Below are positions 41,532 to 49,798 of a stretch of DNA of 64,000 nucleotides, piece after piece. Position numbers and translations under genes: made by a program. Location: positions 248,001-312,000 of the forward strand of contig NZ_JACHGF010000003.1 in NCBI RefSeq assembly GCF_014202275.1, read 5' to 3'. The first letter of the stretch is position 1. Each line of letters opens with the position of its first letter. Source of the DNA: Rhabdobacter roseus (GTDB lineage: Bacteria > Bacteroidota > Bacteroidia > Cytophagales > Spirosomataceae). The notes beneath the pieces are model-generated. The model was not told where the DNA came from, ran no database searches, and worked only from the letters and a program-made list of their open reading frames with translations.

Positions 41532-43172
41532 CTACCAAGGCTTGGTGGTGCCTTGAAGTACCCACGGCTTGGACCAGGGGCTGTTCTTGCCGTCGGCCTC
41601 GGAGTAGGTGGTCGTTTGGATGCGGTTGAGGGCAGCATCGACGTTATCCCGGTTCAGGTTCCGCTCATCCAGCATGTAATAAAACCGGACGGGTAGTACC
41701 GGCCGCTTGGCCTGAGGGCCCGCCTTTAGCTCCGGATAGCCCGTACGACGGTAGTCAAACCAGGCCTCGGTAGCGGCGGTCCAGCTGGCAATCCATTTTT
41801 GCTCAATGATTTGCTTCAAGGTACCTTCATAAGCTACCCCTGGGTTTGCAATGTAGGTAGCATAGCCACCACCCACGCCCCAGGTATCCAGTGAGGCCTT
41901 TACTCCCGCCTCGTAGTGCGTTTTGGCGTCGCCCACGGCCCAGCCTTTCAGCGCTGCTTCGGCCAGGATAAACCGTACCTCCGCCGCCGACATCAGCCGG
42001 GCTCTTAGCAAAGGCCCTTTGGCTTGCCGGTAGATGTCGTTCAGCCACGACACGTGCGGATTATTGGCGGCCTGCTCGGCCGTCGGGCTCAGGTTGTAGG
42101 TAGGCCCGCCGATGATCGCCGTGGGCAAGCCCACGTACTCGGGATGGGTATTTACGTCTCGGCCCGCTACTTTATCAGGCGAAAGGTACCTTTTCCCACC
42201 TTCGATTCGGTCGGTGCCTGCTGGCAGCGAGGCGTCTACCACCAGCGGGATCTGTACTTTATTGGCCCAAACCGTAATCCGGGGGTCTTTGAAAGCCAGT
42301 AATTTATCCACGAGCGTAGCGGCCATTTTGAGGCGACGGTAGTTGCTGGCACCGGCATCGTAGACTGTATTGGCGGGCCAGGAATCCTCGTTGCTGTTAC
42401 CAGCAAAAGGCATGGCGGCGTCGTCGGCGATGGCCGTGATGATGGGGTACTGCGCGGCATTGGCCATGATTTTTTCGATACCCGCTTTGGCTTCGGCGGG
42501 TTTCTTGCTCGAGATACGCATGTAGTAGCGTAGCATCAGCGAGTTAGCCAGTCTTCTCCATTTCATCGGATTGCCTGCGTAGTACACATCAGCCGTACCC
42601 ACGGCGCCGGTGTATTCGGCGGCATTTTTGGAAAGCAGCGTATTGGCTTTTTCCAGATCCGCCAGAATCCCCATGTAGATCGTCTCCTGGGAGTCGAAGG
42701 CGGGGAAGGTATTGGCTGTGCCCCCTTCAGCCCCTTTCAGAGCGCTGGTATAGGGGGCATCGCCCCAGAGGTCGGTGATGAGGCCAAATACCATGGATTT
42801 CATCACCAGCGAAATACCCTGGTGCAATTCAAAGTTCAGCTCCACGGCCCGGTCGTAGACGTACTGGTTGTTGCGCAGGATGTCGTAGTAGCCCGCCCAG
42901 CTTTGGCTGCCGCCCCAGTCGTATTCGTTGTGGCCGCCTACCCAGCCGTCTTTCTGGGTATGTTGCATCACGCCCGCAATGTCCTGGTAGCCCAGGTTCA
43001 CGAAGGCTTTGCCGGTTTCGGTAAGTACCGTAGAAAGTACCAGGTTGGGATTGGCCGTTTCCGGGTTCACTCCGTTGGGATTCTCGTTCAGCTCGGTCAG
43101 ATCCTTGCAGGAGAGTACCGTGCAGGAGAGGACGACCAGGCAGGCCAGAAATTTATACGTGCTAATTTTCAT
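41532..43172 (-). CDS. SusD/RagB-family surface lipoprotein (SusD_2 type), second copy
   Basis: 546 residues; lipobox LVVLSCTVLSC then KDLTELNENPNGVNPE. Shares with the 32838-34538 protein the motifs SMVFGLITDLWGDAPY, RRLANSLMLRYYMRIS, RFILAEAALKGWAVG and KWIASWTAATEAWFDYRRTG. Residues between the shared blocks differ widely, suggesting different ligands. It is encoded 22 bp after its SusC partner and forms the outer lid of that importer. A palindrome follows. Confidence 0.93.
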   Translation of the reverse strand: MKISTYKFLACLVVLSCTVLSCKDLTELNENPNGVNPETANPNLVLSTVLTETGKAFVNLGYQDIAGVMQHTQKDGWVGGHNEYDWGGSQSWAGYYDILRNNQYVYDRAVELNFELHQGISLVMKSMVFGLITDLWGDAPYTSALKGAEGGTANTFPAFDSQETIYMGILADLEKANTLLSKNAAEYTGAVGTADVYYAGNPMKWRRLANSLMLRYYMRISSKKPAEAKAGIEKIMANAAQYPIITAIADDAAMPFAGNSNEDSWPANTVYDAGASNYRRLKMAATLVDKLLAFKDPRITVWANKVQIPLVVDASLPAGTDRIEGGKRYLSPDKVAGRDVNTHPEYVGLPTAIIGGPTYNLSPTAEQAANNPHVSWLNDIYRQAKGPLLRARLMSAAEVRFILAEAALKGWAVGDAKTHYEAGVKASLDTWGVGGGYATYIANPGVAYEGTLKQIIEQKWIASWTAATEAWFDYRRTGYPELKAGPQAKRPVLPVRFYYMLDERNLNRDNVDAALNRIQTTTYSEADGKNSPWSKPWVLQGTTKPW

Positions 43173-43194
43173 CTTGTTTGGTAGTTAAAAAGCC

Positions 43195-46100
43195 TTAAAA
43201 TGTTAACCCAACTTTGAAACCGATGGGGATAACCCAGGGATTAACGTTGTAACGTTCAATTCCTTGCTTAAACTGGGTACCTCCACCCTGCACGCCCGAC
43301 TCCAGCTGGAAGGCCGTTTCGGGGTCGATGTTGATTTTGGCGGCGGTCCAGAGAATGATGTTCCGGCTGTATACGGCTACGCTGGCGTTTTGCATCCCTA
43401 ATTTCTTCACCAGGCCCTGGGGCAAATCGTAGCCAAACGAGATCTCGCGGAGCTTCAGGTAAGAAGCATCGTAGAGGAAAGCCCGCGTAAACGACCAGGC
43501 CGTACTACCCGCAAAGGGAAGGATGGTTGTTCCGGGTCCGCCCAGGTTTTCTTTGAAGCCCGTCGGGTTGCCGTTGGCGTCGTAGCCGGTCGCGATTACG
43601 CCGGGGATGAATACCCCACCGTGGGGCAGCGTGTAGGGGCCGTACTTGAAGGGGTACCCGCCATCTTCCGGCGTGGGGCCACCCACCAGCGGGAAGTAAT
43701 TGCCGTTGATCTTGATCAACTCCTCCTGGTTGGCCACCAGGTAGTCGCGCAGGGCTTGACCTTCCAGGCCGTTCGGGTTGATGAGCTTATCCAGGAATAG
43801 CTGTGACCGGCCGTTTTCTTCGCCGTAACGGTAGGTCTGCGACACGAAGTCGCCCCCGTTGCGCCAGTCAAAAGACATGCCCAGGCTGAATCCTTTGTAG
43901 GACAGCGTCGTTTGCATGCCCATGATAAATTTAGGGTTGAAGTTCCCGATCTTGTTGCGGGTATTGATGGCGTCGATCGACTGCCACTTACCGGTTTGAT
44001 CCAGGATTGGGTAGCCAAAGTAGGGCGACTCTCTGTCGGTCACGGTTATGATCTGGGCGTCGTAGATGTCGCCGATCTCCTCACCCACGTAGGTCCAGGC
44101 TCCACCTTTGGCGTCGGTCCAGAGGGTGTAGTAGGGCAGGTCGTCCGAAAGCTCCTTGATGGTGGTCCGGTTGCGGGTCAGGTTGGTATTGATGTCCCAC
44201 CGCCAGTTGTTGCGTTGCAGCGGGGTACCTCCCAGCGAGAATTCAAGCCCTTTGCTCACCAATAGTCCGGCGTTGATATTCTTGGACGTATAGCCCGACG
44301 AAGGCGGCAGCTTGGCGCTCAGGATCTGGTTGCGGTTCTCTACCATGTAGTAGGTACCTGCAAAGCGCAAACGGTTGTTGAACAGGTTCAGGTCCAGACC
44401 GGCTTCGTACGAAGTAACGATCTCGGGCTTGAGGTCGGAGATCAGCAAGGTACCGGGCGTCGTCAGACGAGGTACGCCATCCCAGGCTCCGGCGTTGCCC
44501 AAGGTACCCAGCAGCATGTACGGGTTGGCGTCGTTACCTACCTGCGCTATGCCTCCGCGGAGTTTAAACAGACTCACGTAGTTGGTCATCGGGATCATTT
44601 CGTTCAGCACCACGCTCAGCGAGGCCGAAGGATAGAAGTAGGAGCGGTTGGCAGCGGGCAAGGTACTTGACCAGTCGTTGCGGGCGGTTACGTCCAGGAA
44701 GATCATGTCCTTGAAGCCGATGTTGGCCAGTCCGTACGCACTGTAAATGGCCCGCTGGAACCAGGAGCTGTTGTAGTCCAGGTTGGCCGGGGCAATGTTC
44801 TGGATGGTATACACCCCCGGAACGATAAGTCCCGTTCCACCTCGGGTCGCGTTTACTACGTTCGTTCCTTTTTGGTAGCGGGCGTTTCCACCGGCCGAGA
44901 GCGAAATACTAAAATCGTTGAAATCCTTTTGGTAGGTACCTAGGAAATCGGCGTTGCTTTCAAAATTACCAATGTTGATAATGCCGTAGGCTCCGCGCGG
45001 ATCGTTGGTGTAGCTGTTGGCGATCTTCATTTCGCGGCGCTCGTTGTAGGTATCCAGGGCGTAGCGTCCCATCAGGCTAAAGGCCGGCGTGATCTGCCAG
45101 TCGGCCCGAACGTTCCCAAACACCCGGTCGCGGTTGAAGCCGTTATTCACCTCGTTTGCCAGGAAGTAAGGGTTGTTGTAAACGCCTCTGAACTGCGATC
45201 GTTGCTGCAATCCTTCCTGGCCGGGAATCCAGTAGTCTTTCAGATCCAGAATATTGATGTGCGGCGAAACGTTGTAAGCCCACTCCAGGGGGTTAGCCCC
45301 GCGGTTACCGGCGGGCCGGTTGTTGGAGTTCGAGCGGCTGAGGTCAATGTTGCTGCTCACGCGTACTTTGTCGCTCACCTTTACCGAGGTATTCAGGTTC
45401 AGAGAGTTTCGGAACAAATCCGAGTTAGGGATGATCCCCGTATGCTGCATGTTGGAGTACGATAGCCGGTAGTTTACCTGCTCGGTGCTGTTGGCTATCG
45501 ATACGCCGTTGGTGGTAGTGATGCCCGTCTGCACAAAATTCCTAACGTTGTCGGGGTGCGACACCAGCGGCATCCGAACAGGCTTGCCGTCGGGACCCAA
45601 CGGGCTGTTCCACTGCACCTCTTCGTAGCCTCTATCCAGCTCAGCCCCGTAGGTGGCACCCACGTTTTCTTCGATTAGCTTCCCGAAGGGATTGGTGAGC
45701 GGATTGCCACTCACGGCGGGCGGAATGGCCGAAAACTGACCCGAACCAAACCGCGTCTGCCACTTCAGGAATTTAAAAGGTCGGTCAAAAACCGTGTTGG
45801 AATTCACATTTACCGTCATCTTTTTGGCCTTGGCACCGCTCTTGGTCGTGATCAGGACCACGCCATTACCCGCGCGCGAACCATATAATGCCGCGGCACT
45901 GGGACCTTTCAGAATGGAAATATTCTCGATGTCGTCAGGGTTGAGGTTCGAGATGGCGTTTCCGAAGTCGGCGCGGTTGTCATTTCCTACCTGGCTCACG
46001 TTGTTGAGCGTGTTGGCGATAGGTACCCCATCCACCACAAACAGGGGCTGGTTGTCGCTGCTCAGCGAGGTAGCGCCCCGGATCACCATGCTCACGGACG

Positions 46101-46683
46101 AGCCCGTGCCCCCGGTGGAGCTGATCGTGACGCCCGCTACTTTACCGGCCATGCCGTTCAGGACGTTTTCCTGCACCACGCGGTTCAGTTCCTTGCCGTC
46201 TACTTTTCCTACCGAGTACCCCAGCGACTTCTCCTCACGCTTGATGCCGAGGGCCGTCACAACGGCTTCCTGGAGGGTTTCTACACTTTCAACCAGCGCC
46301 ATGTTGATGATCGACTGGTTTCCTACGGCTATTTCCTGAGTCTCGTAGCCGATGTACGAAAATACCAGTACCGGATTGGCCGTGCTCACCGTCAGGGTGT
46401 AGTTTCCGGAGGCGTCGGAGGTAGTTCCGATCTGCGTACCCTTCAGGATGACGTTCACCCCCGGCATGGGCGTGCCGTCGGTGCTGGACGTGATTTTCCC
46501 CGTTATTCTGCGGTCGTCGTTGACCGTACTGACCACGGTAGCCGACGGCCCGGATTTTACGCTGGAAGTAGTTGTACTATAAGTAGAACTACTTGCCTCG
46601 GCCTTAAATAAACACAGCCCTGAGACGAAGGCCAGCGTCATCAGACAGCGGGCTGCCTGATGTTGAGTAGAATTTTGTTTCAT
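43195..46683 (-). CDS. SusC/RagA-family TonB-linked outer-membrane transporter, second copy
   Basis: 1162 residues. Signal peptide (CLMTLAFVSGLCLFKAEAS), a CarboxypepD_reg-like domain (ITGKITSSTDGTPMPGVNVI), then a plug with ESVETLQEAVVTALGIKREE, VAGVTISSTGGTGSSV, LFVVDGVPIAN and ISILKGPSAAALYGSRAGN. The barrel ends in WVIPIGFKVGLTF. Plug sequences are nearly the same as in the 34569-37973 protein, while barrel loops diverge, as expected for paralogues with different cargo. The SusD-like gene follows by 22 bp. About 1 kb of non-coding sequence lies upstream and must carry its promoter. Confidence 0.95.
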   Translation of the reverse strand: MKQNSTQHQAARCLMTLAFVSGLCLFKAEASSSTYSTTTSSVKSGPSATVVSTVNDDRRITGKITSSTDGTPMPGVNVILKGTQIGTTSDASGNYTLTVSTANPVLVFSYIGYETQEIAVGNQSIINMALVESVETLQEAVVTALGIKREEKSLGYSVGKVDGKELNRVVQENVLNGMAGKVAGVTISSTGGTGSSVSMVIRGATSLSSDNQPLFVVDGVPIANTLNNVSQVGNDNRADFGNAISNLNPDDIENISILKGPSAAALYGSRAGNGVVLITTKSGAKAKKMTVNVNSNTVFDRPFKFLKWQTRFGSGQFSAIPPAVSGNPLTNPFGKLIEENVGATYGAELDRGYEEVQWNSPLGPDGKPVRMPLVSHPDNVRNFVQTGITTTNGVSIANSTEQVNYRLSYSNMQHTGIIPNSDLFRNSLNLNTSVKVSDKVRVSSNIDLSRSNSNNRPAGNRGANPLEWAYNVSPHINILDLKDYWIPGQEGLQQRSQFRGVYNNPYFLANEVNNGFNRDRVFGNVRADWQITPAFSLMGRYALDTYNERREMKIANSYTNDPRGAYGIINIGNFESNADFLGTYQKDFNDFSISLSAGGNARYQKGTNVVNATRGGTGLIVPGVYTIQNIAPANLDYNSSWFQRAIYSAYGLANIGFKDMIFLDVTARNDWSSTLPAANRSYFYPSASLSVVLNEMIPMTNYVSLFKLRGGIAQVGNDANPYMLLGTLGNAGAWDGVPRLTTPGTLLISDLKPEIVTSYEAGLDLNLFNNRLRFAGTYYMVENRNQILSAKLPPSSGYTSKNINAGLLVSKGLEFSLGGTPLQRNNWRWDINTNLTRNRTTIKELSDDLPYYTLWTDAKGGAWTYVGEEIGDIYDAQIITVTDRESPYFGYPILDQTGKWQSIDAINTRNKIGNFNPKFIMGMQTTLSYKGFSLGMSFDWRNGGDFVSQTYRYGEENGRSQLFLDKLINPNGLEGQALRDYLVANQEELIKINGNYFPLVGGPTPEDGGYPFKYGPYTLPHGGVFIPGVIATGYDANGNPTGFKENLGGPGTTILPFAGSTAWSFTRAFLYDASYLKLREISFGYDLPQGLVKKLGMQNASVAVYSRNIILWTAAKINIDPETAFQLESGVQGGGTQFKQGIERYNVNPWVIPIGFKVGLTF

Positions 46684-47743
46684 GCGCTTGGGTTTTTAGA
46701 TAAAGGTCTTTGTGTGAGTGCTATACATAAACTATAAAATAATAATTAAATAATACTATTTTCATAAGGCAAGCTAGGGTTTATTTTACTGTTAGTAATT
46801 GATTACGTTTTTATAAATTTAGAAGATTTAAAAGAGAAGATAATTCAATTGAAAGTACCCGATTAACAATCAAAAGTAACTAAGTTAAAATTATTGCTTT
46901 GGCTGGTCTATTGCCAACCTTGACCTTCCCTGTTGTCCCCTTTTTCTTTCTTTAAGACACTTGTAACAAGTACCTTATCTTATCCCAGGACGAAGCTCCT
47001 CTTGTTACTCCCTGACACGCTCTACTTCTAAAGGAAGAAGAACCAAAGCGGCTTCCCCTCTTTCCTTTTTCAAATCCCGAATCACCCCTTTCCAGGCTCA
47101 GATTACGGATCCGTTATTTCTTATTTTATTGGCAGAAAAAACGCGTTTGCCTCCTATCTTTTTCCTCCCTTTTTACCAATCGAAAGATCAGTGGGTACTT
47201 TGCTTTACCTGGCATCTAAGCCTGGGTGGAAGTCATATCAATTGGCTGCGAAAGCGCCCCTTGTTCTGCCCTCTTTCCGGCTACTTGCTAGTAGGTACTT
47301 TAGGGTAAAGCCGCCTGTGGTCTATAAAACAAATGGTAAAATTCCCAGAACCCACGCCCTACCCAAAATCTGTTGTAACCGATTCAACCCGGGGTTACTA
47401 CTTAGGCAAAATTCGCACGTTCGGCGAGCTCTCTTTTGTAGGTCTAAAAGAGCCGCAAAGCCGCCCGATAGTCCTCATAAGTACCCTGCTAATATAGTAC
47501 AGGCTTAATTTTCAGCTAAATATACAAGGTATGCAAACATACTATTGCGCAGATTACGCAAAACAATCCTCATTCTGCGCACGCCTTGTCAGAATTAACG
47601 CTCAGGTAAAGCAGAGGCCATATTTTGTTAACCTACCAAAGTACCCACAGAAATATATATATAATTAATAGTACTATTTTTGCCCCATACGTACTACTGA
47701 TGACATTCAAATTTTACTCAGGCTCAAAATTCTCCTCGCTTCC
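46684..47743. other. Long intergenic region between divergent genes
   Basis: About 1060 bp with no supported gene. The part next to the SusC start (46700-46870) is very AT-rich, and the remainder is mixed. A 105-codon frame at 47191-47508 lacks any recognisable domain, signal or operon context and is not called. Near its right end TATTTTTG (47675-47682) is a possible promoter for the symporter gene. Confidence 0.5.
47675..47682 (+). promoter_or_regulatory. Possible -7 box for the symporter gene
   Basis: TATTTTTG fits TAnnTTTG and lies 62 bases upstream of the start at 47744, within an A/T-rich stretch. No good -33 match is seen. Confidence 0.3.
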
Positions 47744-48628
47744 ATGCAATCCAACGTATTGACCGAATTGTTTCTTCCCCTGGCCCTGGCCCTGATCATG
47801 CTGGGCATGGGGCTGTCGCTGGTTACCGCCGATTTCAAACGTATTGTGTTATACCCCAAAGCCGTAGCGCTCGGCATTCTGAATCAAATCGTGCTGTTGC
47901 CCATCATCGCCTGGCTCATTGTGCTGGCCTTTGGGCTTTCCAACGAGCTGGCGGTGGGTATCATTATTCTGGCGGCTTGCCCGGGCGGGCCTACTTCCAA
48001 CCTCATCGCGCATCTTTCCCGGGGCGACACGGCGCTTTCCATTACGCTCACGGTGGTGTCCAGCGCCATTGCGGTTTTTACCATTCCGTTTCTGGTCAAT
48101 CTGGCCATCCTGCATTTCATCCCCGACGGGCAAGAGCAGGTACTTCCTATTTTCAAGACCATCGTGTCCGTCATCATCATCACCATCATTCCGGTGGCCC
48201 TCGGGATGGGCATCCGCAGCCGCTTCCCGGCCTTTGCGGCCCGGCTGGAACGTCCTGTGCGCATCCTGTCGGCGGTCTTTCTGTTTTTGATCATCGGCGC
48301 GGCGCTGGCGAAGGAAAAAGAAAATCTGGGCGAATTTTTTCGGCTGGCCGGCCCGGCGACCCTCCTCCTTAACCTCCTCACGATGGGCGTAGGCTACGGC
48401 ACGGCCCGCCTGGGCCAGCTAAGTACCAAGCAGAGCCTGACGATCGCCATCGAGTCGGGTATTCAGAATGGTACGCTGGGAATCGCCATTGCCTCTACCC
48501 TACTTCAAAACGCCGCCATGTCGGTACCCTCGGCCATTTACAGCCTCCTCATGTTCCTGACCAGCATTGGCATTATTCTACTGGGCAATAAAATCATCGA
48601 CCAAAAAATACCTAGCGGGGCCGCCTAG
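47744..48628 (+). CDS. Bile acid:sodium symporter (BASS) family transporter
   Basis: Inner-membrane protein of 294 residues with about nine or ten helices. Family features are the N-terminal PLALALIMLGMGLSLVTADF and the polar crossover segments AACPGGPTSNLIAHLSRGD and SGIQNGTLGIAIASTLL, which bind sodium in this fold. Bacterial members carry organic anions (for example pantoate or keto acids) more often than bile acids, so the substrate is open. It is transcribed away from the SusCD operon and converges with the esterase gene. Its stop codon lies inside the first unit of a 14-bp tandem repeat. Confidence 0.92.
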   Translation: MQSNVLTELFLPLALALIMLGMGLSLVTADFKRIVLYPKAVALGILNQIVLLPIIAWLIVLAFGLSNELAVGIIILAACPGGPTSNLIAHLSRGDTALSITLTVVSSAIAVFTIPFLVNLAILHFIPDGQEQVLPIFKTIVSVIIITIIPVALGMGIRSRFPAFAARLERPVRILSAVFLFLIIGAALAKEKENLGEFFRLAGPATLLLNLLTMGVGYGTARLGQLSTKQSLTIAIESGIQNGTLGIAIASTLLQNAAMSVPSAIYSLLMFLTSIGIILLGNKIIDQKIPSGAA

Positions 48629-48672
48629 GTGGGGCTGCCTAAGCGGGGCCGCTTAGGTGGGGCTGCCTAGGC
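48617..48672. repeat. Four 14-bp tandem repeats spanning two convergent stop codons
   Basis: Four consecutive units of the form GGGGCYGCYTARGY start at 48617, 48631, 48645 and 48659. The stop of the symporter (48626-48628) and that of the opposite esterase (48667-48669) both lie within it. The middle two units also pair as CCTAAGC/GCTTAGG, so the array can fold and may act as a shared terminator. Confidence 0.75.
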
Positions 48673-49536
48673 GGGTGGGTACATTTTAACGAGCCAGCCG
48701 ATCATCTTCATGGCTACGTCGGGCAGGGAGCGCGGGCTGAGCTCGTGCCGCTCGTTGGGGTAGAGCTCCAGCTGGGTCGGCACGCCCAGGGCCGTCAGCT
48801 TATCGTAAAGTACCTTTGATTGCTCCACGGGTACCAACTCATCGCTCTCGCCGTGGAACAGGATGGTCGGCACGGCCGTCTTTTTACTGAGGTGGTTGAT
48901 GGGGCTGGCGTCCCGTACTATTTTGGCTTTGGGGTTAAACTCGCCCAGAAAACGGGCCGTGGAGTTATTGCCCGTGCCGTCGCCCTTTTTCTCCAGCAGG
49001 TCGGCCAGGTCGGTGGGTCCAAACAAGTCCACGACGGTCTTGACGTGCCGCTCCGGATCGTGCCCGTAGGCGTACAGCAGCGCCAGGTGCGCTCCGGCGC
49101 TCGCGCCGATCAGAGCCAGTTCCTGGCCACTGTAGCCATAGGTACCGGCCTGCCCACTAAGGAAGGCAATGGCTTTTTTGACGTCGTCGAGCTGGCTCGG
49201 AAACTGGTTGGTACCTTCGCGCACCAGGCGGTAGTTCATGGTCGCGACGGCGTAGTTATTCTGCCGTAATAAGGCAATAAACGCCTGGGGAAACTGCTCC
49301 TTACTACCCCGGCTCCACGAGCCGCCGTGAATGTAAAGTACCATTTTGGTAGCCGGGGAGTGGCCTTCGGGCAGGTAGATGTCCAGCAGGTTGGCTTTGC
49401 CGGGCGCATCGCCGTAGGGTACATTCAAAAACTCCTTGGGAGGTACTTTGCCTTGAGCCACGAAAGTACCCAGCAACAGGCTTACCAAAAGTACCCGGCT
49501 GAAAGCATTGAGAAAACAAACACGCTGACTAAACAT
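48667..49536 (-). CDS. Secreted alpha/beta hydrolase, carboxylesterase-like
   Basis: 289 residues with signal peptide (VLLVSLLLGTFVAQG). The oxyanion motif HGGSW, nucleophile Ser in LALIGASAGAHLAL, the acid in FHGESDELVPVEQS and the His in NERHELSP complete the triad expected of the BD-FAE/esterase group often seen in glycan loci. It may remove acetyl or feruloyl esters from polysaccharide. It stands alone on the minus strand and shares the tandem-repeat end with the symporter gene. Confidence 0.9.
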   Translation of the reverse strand: MFSQRVCFLNAFSRVLLVSLLLGTFVAQGKVPPKEFLNVPYGDAPGKANLLDIYLPEGHSPATKMVLYIHGGSWSRGSKEQFPQAFIALLRQNNYAVATMNYRLVREGTNQFPSQLDDVKKAIAFLSGQAGTYGYSGQELALIGASAGAHLALLYAYGHDPERHVKTVVDLFGPTDLADLLEKKGDGTGNNSTARFLGEFNPKAKIVRDASPINHLSKKTAVPTILFHGESDELVPVEQSKVLYDKLTALGVPTQLELYPNERHELSPRSLPDVAMKMIGWLVKMYPPA

Positions 49537-49798
49537 AAGAAAGGGGATGATCGTACATTTTTGATGAAGTAATCCTGGGTATACATTACGAATGAGGCCT
49601 AGTGGCTATTTTATGCTAACCCATAAATATATATTCCCTACGAGACCAAACGGGAAAAGTACTACGGCAGGTACCTCGCTGGGAGCCCACGCAAATTTCC
49701 GGGCGTTTCAGTAGCCCTGAATACGCCAAAATCAGTATACTAGGGGGATCAGGGTACGTGCAGTGCTACCCTGGCTTTATCAATTTCTGGCTTACCGT

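Noticed and set aside
47191-47508. 105-codon open frame in the spacer upstream of the symporter
   Set aside because: No domain, signal peptide, operon context or coding-like composition; Arg/Lys/Pro-rich translation typical of chance frames.
48617-48672. CRISPR-like array
   Set aside because: Units are only 14 bp, contiguous with no spacers, and no cas genes are present.
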